Source: Acanthaster planci
Lineage: Eukaryota; Echinodermata; Asteroidea; Valvatida; Acanthasteridae
Assembly (NCBI RefSeq): GCF_001949145.1
Contig: NW_019091373.1
Location: 1,675,566 to 1,739,565, forward strand
Length of the DNA: 64,000 bases
Direction of reading: 5' to 3'
The position numbers and the translations under genes are program-made. Below, in pieces: positions 26,375 through 38,608 of this stretch (the first letter of the stretch is position 1; each line of letters opens with the position of its first letter). The notes beneath the pieces were generated by a model. The model did not search any database and was not told where the DNA came from. It was given only the letters and a program-made list of their open reading frames with translations.

Positions 26375-28748
26375 TGGGTGTGTCTTAAAGAGGAATCTCA
26401 AAGGGGATGTTTATTTTGGACAACAGAAATCTGGCAAACTCTGTGTGGAATTTAGACTTTAAGGAGGGCTCTGCATTATTTTAGTGAAGCAGTTGTACAG
26501 TTTTTAAACCGATCACAAGGTTGTTGGTGAGAAGTCGATGCACTGTTTATGCTGCAGTCTTTGTGGTCTGTGCCCTTTGTAGTTCAGCATGCCCACCACT
26601 CATGTAGTTGTATAGAGGTTTTTCACGTGAGGTAACATGATGAGCAAAGGCATTTTGGGAAGCGTACCTTGTCCGTGGAGGCGCTAGTATTTTCGAATCT
26701 GGGTATTTCTACTGGCAATTTCATGTACGCCAGAATGTCGAGGGACTTTGAAGGCGCGTGTATTTCCACATACATCTGTGTAAATTGGATGCTGACTGTC
26801 CAAAATCACGCGACTGAAAATCTTCTATACATGCTTTGGTTTGATTAGTATTTCCTGTCAAAGAGCAGCTGAGACAGCTCTGTTTAGAGATGACAGAATG
26901 GAAATTTATCACACTTTCAGCTTGCCCATGTATCACAGTGTGTCTGCAGTCTTCTTTTGTAGTCTACTGACGGATGTCCTGTCCAAATAGCCAGGCTTAA
27001 GGTACTTTTTACAACTACTCTGGTGAGAGTAAAAGCCTTGCTCAAGAAACTGAATACAAACCACACTCTCCAAATGACACGATTTCTTTTAATGGTTTGA
27101 TTACGGTTTCTGATGTCCATTCAAATAATTCCAACAAATGAAAGCTTTTAAAGCATAAGGTGACACATAAAATGTGACCTTAGAACGGCTATACATGTGC
27201 ACAATGTGACAAAGTTGTGTCAGCACACCCCTTCTGACATTCAACATCACATCCCTGCACCTGAGGGCTTATTCGCACTCATCGCAAATGAAAACCCAAA
27301 ATTTGATCGCTCTGTGCCGTCACAGAAAATCTTGACTGAGCACTTGTACAAGTCGAACGCTGTACAACCTCCTGTGCATGTTACTGGTAGCATTTTTATG
27401 TCAAATTCACTTTGAATTCTTATGAAGTGTAGATAGGCCTCATGGCAGTGGGGGAATGCATAACAGTTTACAATTAATTTGCACTGGTGTTTAGTTTCAA
27501 TTGCTCATATCAAATCACTTTTTTTAAAAAGCCGTTACACAAATTCCATACATGTATTTCAAAGTTTAAAAATGATGAAATAAACTGAAACCTGTGGGAA
27601 TATATTCTCAAAATAGTTTTTTGTGGCTTACTGACTAGATGTGCAAGTTACACATAATCAAATATCCCAATGATTGATATTTAACAATTTACTTTTCAGC
27701 AAGGTGAAAAGTTCAACACTGATAGAAATTAATAAATCTGAACTTTTTTCTTAATTGAATTCACCTGCATAACAATAGATACAATTACTTTTGTAGATGA
27801 CTCAGATGGCATTTAAATCCTTTACCTCTTTTCGAAACACTTGACACATTAGTCTGAAAGTAACAGTAAGATAAAATGTTGGAGGGTGGATATTAAAGTT
27901 GAGCTCCCTGTGGTACTGGAAGTAGTTTTCAACTTGTAATATTTGGGGGGGGGGCCTAAAATCTACCACCCAAGTCAAATACTGCTACACTTGTTTTCCC
28001 ATACCTCATACGTATTCAATAGCAAGGCAAAGGAAGCAGGACCCACACAACCTAATTTAAATACACGTATACATGTACGCGTCTGTAGTGATGATTCACT
28101 CCGGTGGCAGTCCAACTGAACTGTTCCTGGGAACAGGTACAAAGAAATACCAGTATATTTGAGTTTGCGCAGGTCCTTGATTGTGCACTTGGTAAGCAGC
28201 AAAAGCAGTAAACCAGTGAGAGTTGGACTTTTGATCATGATGAATGCATGAGGTATGGTCGTTTCAAGTTAATTACTAGTAACAGAGAGCACTGCGGCCA
28301 ATGAGAAACCACATTCCCCAGAAAAACATACCTTTGAATTGCCAATGGATGGTTACATTCCATTTTTGAAACCACAACATCTGGGGATTTAGCCTGTTTT
28401 GAGGTTTGGCAGACTCAATGGGAGGACGCTGTTTGGTTTGCGCAAATTCTTTTGTTTGCTCAAAATGTACCCACTTTAAATAGCACCTTCCTGTTGTGTC
28501 CCTCATACTTCAAATAGGCTAATGGAACCTTAACTTGATCTGTAAAATGGTTTTTGTAGCTGGCTAAAAAGGGCAAACAATTGAAAATATGGAAAGCAAG
28601 ACTACAAACTGGATGATTCAACAGTTGCACTTTGCAGTTCTAAATGGCCAAATCTAGCTGTAGGAAAAGAGCCAAGAAAACGGAAAAAACGTCATTTGTT
28701 ATATTGAAATAAATGATAGGGCTTGATTTTGCAGATGTGACTAATCGT
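26375..28748. other. MRPL4 3' flank, no further gene seen
   Basis: This contains the MRPL4 3' untranslated region, whose end is unknown. The AATAAA at 27579-27584 is a candidate signal. Short open frames here have no recognisable motif or splice context. Confidence 0.5.
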
Positions 28749-29155
28749 ATGAGACACCCTTTATGACTTTAGTACCAAAAAACAAAAAAGCAAACGAAAA
28801 TAAAATAATATGATAGAACTAATATATATAGGACAAAAGTGAAATAAATGTAAAACGAAACAAATATATAAAAGACGAAAGAAATATACATAGGATGAGT
28901 AATACATCAAATATGAGACCAATCAATATATGGGACAAAAGTACATTTAAAGGGCAAAGGTACTTTGGTCGTATATATAGATTAGTTTGGTACTTTAAGA
29001 GTTTCATGACATCCTATATATATATTTCATCCTTTATATATTTGTTTTATTTTAGATTTCACTTTCGTACTATACATATTAGTTTCACTAAATATATATT
29101 ATTTTCCTTCTTTTTTGGTTTTTTGGTCCAAATAAAGTCATAAAGGGCACCTCAT
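28749..29155. mobile_element. Fold-back MITE, near-complete 0.4-kb inverted repeat
   Basis: The left arm starts TGAGACACCCTTTATGACTT and the right arm, reversed, starts TGAGGTGCCCTTTATGACTT. Complementarity, with small gaps, continues about 170-190 bp to the centre near 28950 (for example ACAAATATATAAA in both arms). TA flanks both ends, which suggests a Tc1/mariner-type target. The element is strongly AT-rich and non-coding. Confidence 0.9.
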
Positions 29156-31125
29156 ATTAACCATTTCAGAATCAGACTGAAATCGGCAGGTATGATGTTT
29201 GTCTATACCTCTCCCCAACTCTCACTTTTCATAATTTACTGTGATACCTAGAGTAAACATTTTGTCTGCAGGAAGCTTGGATAGTCATGGGAACTGAAAG
29301 CTGTGGAATTTGCATCGGTTATATTGGTTTCGTTTGTCTGGCAATAGCTTCGAGTTCTTCAGTTTGGTTTTGGAATAGCGGGTCACAGATGTGCGTGGTT
29401 GTGGTTTGTGTCCCACTGCCCAAAATATTACCAGAAACATTTTAACTGTGAATAGTATGCATGACAGATTACATGACCCATACCATCAGAGACGCTAGAT
29501 AATTTTTTTGGGGGGGGGTTTCATCAATATTTTATCATTTCCTTTCAGAGGTTTCCTTTTTCTCTCATCATACATCTCCCGTATTTTCTTCTGCTGGTGC
29601 CTTCTCTGACCATTGTTCTTTTAGTGCAAGAAGATTGAATTCAAAATTTAAAGAAAATTACAATGTAAAAACTACAAGCTTCAATGTAAGTTTACAGTTT
29701 TTTCCCATTGGTAAGTATTCAATATGCAAATTATCTCCTCTGAATCAATTTCACAAAAGAGAATAGCAGAAAATATATTGCTTAGCAAACTTTTGCTCAA
29801 AGAAAGACAGCTAAAAAGTTCATGTAAGTGTCACATTAAGTGACCCAAAAAAGGCAACCCGGAAGTATAATTTATTTTTCTTCCCAAATAAGTGTCAGAA
29901 ATTGCAGTTTTTGGTACCACAGCTGTGCAAGGCAAAGCTTAAGATCCTAAATTATTACAGAACTGTTTGGGTTCCGTATTTCAAATTTCTTCCCAGCTCT
30001 TAACTTGATGAAACTGGTGCTTATTTCAGAAGTCAAACAGGTTAATTAATTGTATAGTTTCAGAATTTAATGCCTTTGTTTCAGAGAAAGCAACTTCAGC
30101 TGAACCTGTGCAGTTTACCTCAGTCAATTGGTAACAAGCACTGGTCTTATTCCCTTCTGCAACATTGACTGGTTCCAACTATTTCAGGATCCTGTTGCAG
30201 GTGGAAACTGAAGGAGGGTCTTGTGCAGGTCTCTCCATTGATCTCATGTGTTACACGGTATGAAAGAGCTTACACATAGCATTGAGACTGCTGTGGTAGA
30301 TCCCATTCCACAAAGCAAAAAAGTTGTTGCCTCACATAATTGAGATTATCCACGCAATGCCGTTTCAAATTTAAAGGGTACCAGAAACTGAAAGTATTTA
30401 GTTCACGTGAAGTATTCCAAATGACAATAAATATGTAACCATTTCAAAAACATCATAAATTCAATGTTTTCACCATTAAAAAGATCCTGTGTTTCCTTGC
30501 CCACAAAAAAATCCCCTTTTGGCACTTCACGCTCCCAGGCTGAGTGGATGACGCCATTGCCAGAAAGCTTACATGTACAGTGTACTTTACACAGCGCACA
30601 GTACATATACATGCAGTATTCCACGCTTGTAATAGGCCACGTTGTGTTTGATGTAGCTTGGCCCACAGGCAAACACTGTCTCAGTTCAAGGTAGAAATTA
30701 AAAGACACAGTCCTACCGTGTATTTCTGAGAAACATATTTCCTAGGCAATTATTTTCTATGAATTTCTCTGCTTTGCAGCTCCATGAATTGGCCCTTGGA
30801 TGTTTTTACCCCTCATTATCCATCAAGCAGGAACCCAGAGACACATCCTTTGAACTTTCCCCTGGCTCGGCTCCACATTTTTTCCACCCTCCAACTGTCC
30901 TTCAAAAATCTCCCAGGGGATTGTGAAGGATCTGACAGAATGAGATTTTGTGAACAGGTAATAGTTCCCAATGATGTGTTTCTTAATTCTGCTGGTTTAT
31001 TGCATATAAATATAGAGTTAATGTCATTTTGCCTGGTAGGAAACTCACACTGTGAGTGACGATTTCAGCAGTGATCGATGGATGTGATTGAGGTGGGTTA
31101 GGTGTCTCCATAAATCGAAGATTCG
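29156..31125. other. Intergenic, nothing recognised
   Basis: I see no exon with family motifs or paired splice sites on either strand. The stretch separates MRPL4 from the 3' end of the convergently transcribed SLC46-like gene. Confidence 0.5.
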
Positions 31126-31240
31126 TTACCTTCTCTTGCTGGAGGCCTTGCTCGGTCGTAGGTGCTTCCCTTTTGAAGATCGCGGACCCACCTTTAGCAT
31201 GAGTAAAGAGGAAAGGAGTTCGGAAGTCAAGACACAAGCT
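31126..31240 (-). CDS. SLC46-like possible terminal exon
   Basis: After a TTTGTAG acceptor the phase-2 frame encodes ACVLTSELLSSLLMLKVGPR, then a Lys/Ser/Arg-rich tail ending SSKRR and TAA at 31128-31126. A competing acceptor (TGTTACAG, exon start 31251) would give only LFVELVS and a stop. Placement is by phase and splice signals only. Confidence 0.3.
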
Positions 31241-31744
31241 CTACAAATAAGCTGTAACACTCTTTTGTAACTATCAATTCCATCACTTACGAACAGCCTT
31301 GAGAAAGTGTCTACCACAACTTCAATCAGTCAGTCTGATGGTCAACTCAGGAAGGTGTGGTGAGAGAAAGTGTCATGCTTGGTATGGTACATGTCACAGT
31401 TGCTCATACAGGTGGTCAGCTCTTACTTGACATGCAAAGTGTCATGCCTGGACTGAACCTTTCCTAAAAGTTTCAAATTTACACGAATCCAATGGAAAAA
31501 TTGAAAAAGCAGCAACCTAGTACATAATCTCAAGTATACTGACGAATCCATGTAAGAATGACACAGGGCATTTTGTCATCTGGCACCAATATGCAGCAGA
31601 AGCATACTTGTACGACTGTAGGGCTGCATTTGAGCAAGTTACCTGTGTTAACATGAGTAAGGACACTCCTTTGTTTTTGGAAAATCTGTGAAAATACAAT
31701 TCTTCTTGTCCTGCGAAAACTTCCAAACTAAATTTCTGTTAACG

Positions 31745-31905
31745 GTTTCCTGACTTTTCTGCCTTTTGCTACAAATAATTCTAACCCTAAAATGTCTCTA
31801 GAGCTGTTTTTCGGAAAGGGGAAAGCTTATGTGGACCCAGCTTGGTCCACACAAGGCACAACCTGCATTATGTGGACCTCTTTCGTTCCACTTGCGTGCC
31901 TAATG
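31745..31905. repeat. Dispersed copy related to the 20.8-kb repeat
   Basis: The stretch TTGCTACAAATAA, then AGCTGTTTTT, GAAAGGGG, TGTGGACC and GTCCACACAAGG, mirrors the order at about 20775-20860, with one unit rather than five. This shows that the family is mobile or dispersed rather than a local satellite. Confidence 0.65.
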
Positions 31906-31988
31906 GCACGCCTACGTGGTGAGTTTAAAAAAAAAACGCCCTCATTTGTTCCGCTCGGAGCGGATTGGTCAGCACCACGTCGGGCAAC

Positions 31989-34900
31989 TTACATCATAAG
32001 CATCATGGGTATGATGAGTAAGACAGCCATCACAATGAAGACAAAGCCTCCCCCGATGATGTTCTTGGAGGCAGGATAGAGGGCGTTGAAAATGGCCGAG
32101 GAGAGAAACGTTGTCAGGGTTTCCAGGGCTCCCGTCAGGGAGAACAGCCCACCTGGAGGGGAAAGCAGGAATCTCTCACCGGCTGCGAAATTCTTCATCC
32201 AGGCTATTACAACACCAAAGGAGTGGCAAAGAAGCTAGCCGGCCGTGCTGGGCAGGTAGTTAGGGTACCATTGGGTGTAAGAGTACAAGGGGGCTCAGAT
32301 ACCATGCTAAATCTCTAGACATGTACCCTTCTTTTGGTCCCTGCCTGATTTCAAATGGTTTTTCCTTTTATCATCTGAACATTTCCTAATCATCTTGTAA
32401 CACGGTTCTTTTAAGTGCAGAGTTATATCCAAATGGGGGAGGGGGCATGTCCCTCCCTGGCCCCTAGCACATTGCCAATTTTATTTGGGGTTTCTATTTT
32501 TCTTTTTGGAATTGAAAGTGCCAGCACTGTAGGAACAGAACTAACACCTTTCTGGAGAGGTGAGGATTCGTTCACAGAAAAAAAAATTGGGACAGTCATT
32601 TTTTTGAAAAAAAAAAAAAAAAAAACCATCAATTTTACACCCCTGTACCAAAGACCTAGATACGCTAGGCATGACCTGGAGTTCCTCTACACTTTCAAGG
32701 AACCATTGGCTTTATTACCAGAAGGAACTCACATAACATTTATAAAAAGCTATATTCCCCTCGTACAAATTTACCTTGCTCAGTAACTTGGACATTTTTG
32801 GAGAGGAGAGCTCTTGTGACTGCAGCTGGTATGCCAGACGGGCTGTAGAGAATGGGCACTAAACCCAGACAAACCACAAGTGCAAAAAAGAGAAAAAAAA
32901 TGTCATTTATAAGCAGGGAATATGAGATTGACAGACAACGGTATCAGAATGATTTTCAACGTAGGAGGAGGGGGCATTGTGAGACCCTCTGGCATCATCC
33001 ATTAAAGGACCTGCCAAAAGTGTGTGGAGAGCATTACCACAAAGTTGAAAAAGTGGGGGGGGGTCAAGTCCCAGACCCCTGCTGTCGGTGTTGAAAGAAT
33101 CATGACATTAAAACAAGTCAAACTGATTCCAGAATTGTGAAGGCAGACAGCACAGGAGACTTTACAAAGTACTTGGAACACTCTGAAACTTTACGACAAA
33201 TGTCTTTTTTTTTCAGTTTTTGTGGAATAGCCTGGCAAAGTCGAGTGTTTACAAGAGAAGACACTATACATTAATGCTTGCTCAAATATTTCCAAATAGC
33301 CTTCATAAGATTGGAACATGTAAAATGCTTATTCCTAAAGAAATCTTTGGCATTTAAAACCGAGAAAGAGCGTCATTAATTTTACAAAATAACCTCAATT
33401 CAAACTTCAGTTGGAAATGGTTGTGTTCACTTACTTAGGAAAACTGTCAGGCGTTCACGAGCAAAGGCTATCATGATAAATGCCCCGCTACGGAATATCA
33501 ATGCTACGAAGGCAATGACGGTGTCATGTACTTTGGTCAGCCTCAGTAACGGCATGCCCACGATCAGGGTCAATGCCGTCAGGCCGTTCTTGAGACCTTG
33601 AAAGAACCCTAGGGAATGAGTGAAAATTACCAACAGTTAGCACCAAGCTCTCTAGGGAAATTGTAAATGGCGCTGTGCGGAAGGAATGACTGCACAGAAA
33701 TTATGCCTCCCTGACGTGAAATCCCATCAATGGTCACTGTTCACAAAACGACAGACACTGACAAAAATCAACCGCTGCTCCAAATGTCCACAATTACAAC
33801 TGTTTCAATGATGCCTTAATACAAGCAAGTAGAAGGCATTTTAGTTGAACTGAACCAAACCTACCCTACCCAAAACTCTCATCCAACCAAACCAAAGGTA
33901 TATGTAAATGGAACAGGACTCGTACTATGATGCCAACTAACCAATCGTTGAAGCATCAAATTCAAGCGGATCCTTCTTGAGATACAGAATAATCGTGTCG
34001 GTAAACCCTGAAAAAAAATACAACAAATACTGGTTAAAGCTTTATGTCAGCCATTAATGTGACATGTGTATACATAATCAACTTGCCTGATTAATGTAAA
34101 TCAGGGAAGCCCTTGAAGCCCCTCAAAATGGCAGAAGCATGGCATCAGGTGTCATAAAAATACACTATCAAAGGGTGCACCTAGGTAAATGGGCCAAAAA
34201 TCTGTCCACTGAGCCCATAAATAAAAGTTACACACTCAAGTTCTTTTATATTAGAGAGTTTTGAGGACCGGAATTGGGGAATTTTGCTTCCAATTTGGAG
34301 CTATTTGGATGCAATCTGGTGGCAAGTGGCACTATTTAGCTGTTTTGCAGAGGGATGCTTTTTCAAACTGGCTACTTGTCCCAGTTGGGGAAATATCCCT
34401 CGTTTCAGAGGTGGGTCTGCTTTGGGTGAGAATTTCTCAAAGTCACTGGTCAACCCATCAGAAATTGAAAGAAAAATGAAACATGACATTTCGATCATTT
34501 TTCTGTGCAGCCTGAACACCTGTGAGAGTTGTTTTTTTTTTAATTTTGAAGTACACGTATAGGGATTTATCACTGGTGTCCATGGGAATTTATTCACTGG
34601 GGTACATCCCTAACACTCAACAATAGCACACACAATTCTCCCATTACTACAGAGTGCAGACCTTCCTGAGAATACGGTGATCATATGAGTTATTCATCTA
34701 GATATCAAGTCAGAGGTTTCGGGCATATTTAATACCTTCTCCAACTAGCTGAAGAGTGAACAGGCACATGATCAGTAGGACTAACTGAAGCCTTCCATAA
34801 CGGGGCCGCTTTTTGACTAGAATGCAAATGGCATTCCTAATGTTCTCAAATCGCATCAGCTGACAGCAACAACCCTTTGATGTGGTGTCGGGCATCCCCA

Positions 34901-35690
34901 AATCAGTTTCTACCTGACTGTCCACGTCGTCGACGAGTACCTTACTGTCAGTGTCCGCGATGGTGCTCGATGAAGATGAACCGGGCACAGATTCCCGCAG
35001 CCAGAAAATGGTGTAGAGAACCACTGCGGCATTACAGGCAATGTAGTAAGCAAACACAGCTATGTAGCCCGCCTTATCAATGACGACACCTCCTGTGATG
35101 AGCCCAATAAAGCTACCCGAAAAGGTCATGGCTTCCAAAATGCCAAACCTCATTGTCCTGTTCTCGGTGGTCGTTACATCTCCCAGGTAACTAAATACAG
35201 CAGTGGTGAGTGTGGGGAAACTGCCAAACACCCCCATCAAGGCAGTGCCCAAAACGACATACCAAATGGACGAGAACATATACCTTGCGCAGATTATCAA
35301 GACGATGCCATTTATGACGGACCCGGTAGCTGGGAGAATGATTGTAATCCGTCGTCCCACCCTGTCCGACCAGGCCCCGTAGAACAGAGTGCTGACAATG
35401 GAAGATATGGTCAGGAAAGCGTTGAGAACGATCAGCCAGGTGGAGGCGGAATCCTGCGTGTACCTCTCCATGTCAGGGTGACCGCTCAGATTCCGACAAG
35501 CCAAAGTATCGTTGAACTTGATCACGCACAGCTTGAGATATAGCAGTTGAATAACGGCTGAGTACTGGAGGAAACTCCCGAGCATGTAGAACAGCATGAC
35601 AGGTTCAACCGTCACATACTGGCGGACCTGGTGTCCAAACCACACCAAGGCATCAATCACCTTGTGTGTACACGACCCAAGTCCTTCCAT
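31989..35690 (-). CDS. SLC46-family (PCFT/HCP1-like) MFS transporter
   Basis: Exons 35690-34736, 34007-33942, 33608-33435, 32858-32775 and 32152-31993 join in phase (1,1,1,1,2) and give 479 residues before the last junction; SLC46 proteins are about 450-500. TM1 (VEPVMLFYMLGSFLQYS) is followed by a loop with ACRNLS, a candidate glycosylation site. The MFS signature YGAWSDRVGRR sits at residues 104-114 after TM2. The C-terminal half includes IPAAVTRALLSKNVQVTEQG, a conserved SLC46 segment, and a final helix GGGFVFIVMAVLLIIPMM. SLC46 members move folates, heme-related or lysosomal small molecules with protons; the substrate here is unknown. Which of A1-A3 it matches cannot be told. Exon 5 either ends at TAA 31991-31989 or splices on at GTAAGT. 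Confidence 0.85.
31993..32152 (-). CDS. SLC46-like exon 5
   Basis: A 160-bp exon encoding GLFSLTGALETLTTFLSSAI, NALYPASKNIIGGG and the last helix. Acceptor CCCTCCAG. The end is a perfect GTAAGT donor in phase 2, overlapping an in-frame TAA. Confidence 0.85.
32775..32858 (-). CDS. SLC46-like exon 4
   Basis: An 84-bp exon encoding PILYSPSGIPAAVTRALLSK and NVQVTEQ. Acceptor GGGTTTAG, donor AGGTAAAT, phase 1-1. The IPxxxTRxLLSK...EQG block is highly characteristic of SLC46. Confidence 0.88.
33435..33608 (-). CDS. SLC46-like exon 3
   Basis: A 174-bp exon encoding FFQGLKNGLTALTLIVGMPL and two hydrophobic segments ending RERLTVFL. Acceptor TTCCCTAG, donor AAGTAAGT, phase 1-1. Confidence 0.85.
33942..34007 (-). 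CDS. SLC46-like exon 2
   Basis: A 66-bp exon encoding GFTDTIILYLKKDPLEFDAS and TIG; acceptor TTTTTTTTCAG, donor TGGTTAGT, phase 1-1. It is too short to stand out by itself, but matches the family's loop between helices 7 and 8. Confidence 0.8.
34736..35690 (-). CDS. SLC46-like exon 1
   Basis: This 955-bp exon encodes the first seven or so helices from MEGLGSCTHK to LQLVGEG. It includes the DRVGRR signature and a long Ser/Asp-rich central cytoplasmic loop (SSSSTIADTDSKVLVDDVDS) typical of the MFS midpoint. Donor GGTATT, phase 1. Confidence 0.88.
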
Positions 35691-36169
35691 TGTGGCTTTC
35701 CTATCAAGAGACGAACATCTGGTATTCTGTTCAAGAAGAAGAAACTGTACTGTGTTTTAAATTTTCATCAGCACTTTTCCATACTTTTGTTGATAAGCAT
35801 TACAGACAGGGCTCTACATGGTTCAAGTCACAAACTGAAAAAGTAAGTTCAGCCCTACTTCTCTCCTTTGAAGATTATCTAACATCTGAACATTGCTTGA
35901 CCATTCAATTACTTTTTTTTCAAACACAGGACAGGATTTCCAGATTGCTCTTGAGTTACCCAAACCTGGCCATCATGTCAAAAGGGACACTGAATTATTT
36001 ACGCACAATGAGTAACCACAGTTGTAAGGATTACACACTGAATTCTTTCCATTTGGTCAAGATAACGTAGGTCCTATTTGAAAGAATGATTGTTGGAAAA
36101 ACCTCCAATAAATACACTGGGAAAGCTGGTCGCAGACATTGTGCAAAATCATCCATGCTGTATTAGCAT

Positions 36170-36486
36170 GGGTGTCAATCGGTGGCGGATGGGGGGACAT
36201 ATCCCCCCCTCCCCTTTTCCAAGTGGGGGGGATACTATATCAATTGTCTCCCCCCTCCACTTTTTTCCAAAACCTAAATGAAAATGTATACCTTGCAAAA
36301 TCATTTGTTAACCAAAATGGCTGAAGTAGCCAGAAATTGTCTCAGATCACACCAGGGCATCTTTACTCCAAAACTTTCCGGGGCCCTTGAGTGGGCCTGG
36401 ACCCCAAGCTGCTCAGGACTTTGCGCTTCGTACTCTCATTTGTTCTGATCAGGGTTATGCCCCCCCCCCACTTTTCAAAATGGATT
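36170..36486. mobile_element. GGGTGTCAAT-family element, copy B
   Basis: Left terminus GGGTGTCAATCGGTGG. It shares the interior with copies A and C (AAAATGGCTGAAGTAGCCAG, CAGATCACACCAGGGCATCT, TTCTGATCAGGGTTATG) and ends near CCCACTTTTCAAAATGGA. The right inverted repeat is incomplete. Confidence 0.75.
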
Positions 36487-37448
36487 ATGCTTTGCTACTG
36501 CCTTGGAGCAGCATGGAGGAAGGAATAACTTCAGCCATGGCCATGGTCAAACCCTACAAAATAAACTCGTGCCTGGTGCAGTGGTAGTTCCATATACATG
36601 TACATGTAGGTTAGCTATTATTATAGGGGAAGATTTGCTTCAGAAAGCGCAAACGGATGTTTTCTCTGGTACGATTGCAGGGCACTTTTCAAAATGCCAT
36701 AGCGTACGGAACCATCAAAAAGATGGACCAAACAGGCCTACGGAGTACCTTACCATGCTTACCGTTCGGTAAGTAGCCCTGGCCTACCCCAACCGAAAAC
36801 GGTAATACTAATAAGTTCGTAGCTCACAGTAACTTCTTGATTCTTTTTACTTAAAGGAAAAAAACGCAAAAAAACTTACTACAGCTATGATCCTCGCGTG
36901 AAAAACGGCCTCAGCCGAACAGTTGGCATGGTATTGCACAGTTTGCACCCAGACCTACGCCTACTCGAGTACTCGGTATGCGAACACCATCCGTCACGCA
37001 CTTTTATCAGCGGATGTAATGGTGGAGTTTGGCGACCTCATGCGGCCGTCCCAGGCCGGCCGTACATGCATGCTATATGCGCTAGCTAGCTCAGTGTTGT
37101 GCAAAGATCGCGCCGCGAATTCCTATCCTCGTTTGAATTGAACTCAGGGTTTACTTGGGTCTTCTAACATTACTCAACACAAGCTACAACACGGGAGGAA
37201 TTCCTTTAAATTATATTTAGAGTATCACGTCAACAAGGCGCCAAATAATTTTAGGGAATTTTCGGCAAATAAAGGATAAAATGGGTTTGAAAAAATGGGT
37301 GAAAACCAAACATGAAGGTGGTCGTGACACACGAAACTTGTTATGGTTTGATATGATGATGGCGTCGTACAAGATATATGTACTGTACACTGTACATAAA
37401 CAGTCAGCATTACAAATAGATAGGCTGTCTGTCTGGAGTCTAGTACAG

Positions 37449-37856
37449 TCAAGGGGAGATTGTCTGAACTCGAAAGGTATATGATCCGTTTATCGTGCCC
37501 CCAGTTAGAAAAAAAGAAGAGAGCTTTATAATATGTTTAATTAATGCTGTCACAGAACCAATCGAATGTCTGTCCAAAAACCCTAAGGCTCCATATGCCC
37601 CATTCCCAAGATTAGTTCCTATCAAGACAGGAATAAAGCGCAAATTACGGTCAACCCTAAAAATCCCAGCAGGCCAGGATGTCGTAAAAATGGTCTCGCG
37701 CCCTCTATCAAGCACGCCAAGAACCTGGAGCTCGATAGAGGTATTATTCTCATTTTGACACCATACGGATGGAGTAATTATTTTATCCGGCAGCGCAGAG
37801 CTTTTGGACCAATCATACTGAGGATATAGTGTGTAAAAGTTCAGGCCTTCATCCAC
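37449..37856 (-). other. Unassigned 135-codon open frame
   Basis: The frame runs from about 37856 to 37449 and contains LNFYTLYPQYDWSK, DRGRETIFTTSWPAGIF and RFIPVLIGTNLGNGAYG. I do not recognise a family. A TTCATAG acceptor precedes it at about 37870, but no partner exon was found. The opposite strand is also open for 87 codons, and a hairpin (CCTCTATC paired with GATAGAGG) sits at 37701-37742. It may be part of a repeat rather than a gene. Confidence 0.25.
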
Positions 37857-38439
37857 ATCGTATAGCTATGAACAAAGTTTGGGAGGCAGAAAAAATATGC
37901 TTATTTTTTTTTACGTCACACACAATGCAGAGGCATCTCGAGTGGCTAAACTACGTGAGAACGAGGAACGCCCAGTTAGACGTCCTCCCTTGCCCTGTAT
38001 CCTCTATACCCCCATTTTAAAATGTCACATGACCAGGACATAAATCAGGGGGGTGGGATTTTGAACCATCCCCCTTTTTTCGTGGAGAGAAAATAATCTA
38101 AGCGGATTGTGAAGAATTTTTCGGACTTCCCAAAAATCACAATGGATTTACTACCGCTTAAATTAAAAAAAGGATATACCAGGCACGAAATTGGACAGAG
38201 GGGGTACCCCCAACAAGTCCAATCCCTATACACACTCCAACCTGTTGTCACTTAACATATCCCGCCTAGATGTCTGAAAAGAATTCCTGAGATACCAGTA
38301 TAACAACGACCAATACAAAGGCGGGGGGGGGGGCTGGTTCTCTCCGTCCCATAGTTTGCTTCATATGAAAAAGGAGAGCGGTTTTAACAACCATAAATAT
38401 GCAGTTTTGATGTAAGATTCTGCATGAATCGCTTTTTAA

Positions 38440-38608
38440 ATCTTTTTTTTTCAGATATCTTGAAAACAGTTTGAGTAATCTGTAATCAATTTCAAGATAT
38501 CTCGAAATGAATTTGAGATTTCATAAAATAGATTTCAAGATATCTTAAAATGGATTTACAGATATCTCAATATATCTCAAAATCCATTTCGAGATATCTT
38601 GAAATAAT
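38440..38608. repeat. GATATCTC palindromic repeat
   Basis: Repeated self-complementary words (AGATATCTTGAAA, CAAGATATCTCGAAAT, TTTCGAGATATCTTGAAA) alternate over about 170 bp and can fold into nested hairpins. Non-coding. Confidence 0.75.

Noticed and set aside
30784-31059. 91-codon plus-strand frame
   Set aside because: It has no family motif and no splice partner.
34877-35083. Arg/Pro-rich plus-strand frame
   Set aside because: It is antisense to SLC46-like exon 1, which has membrane helices and family motifs.
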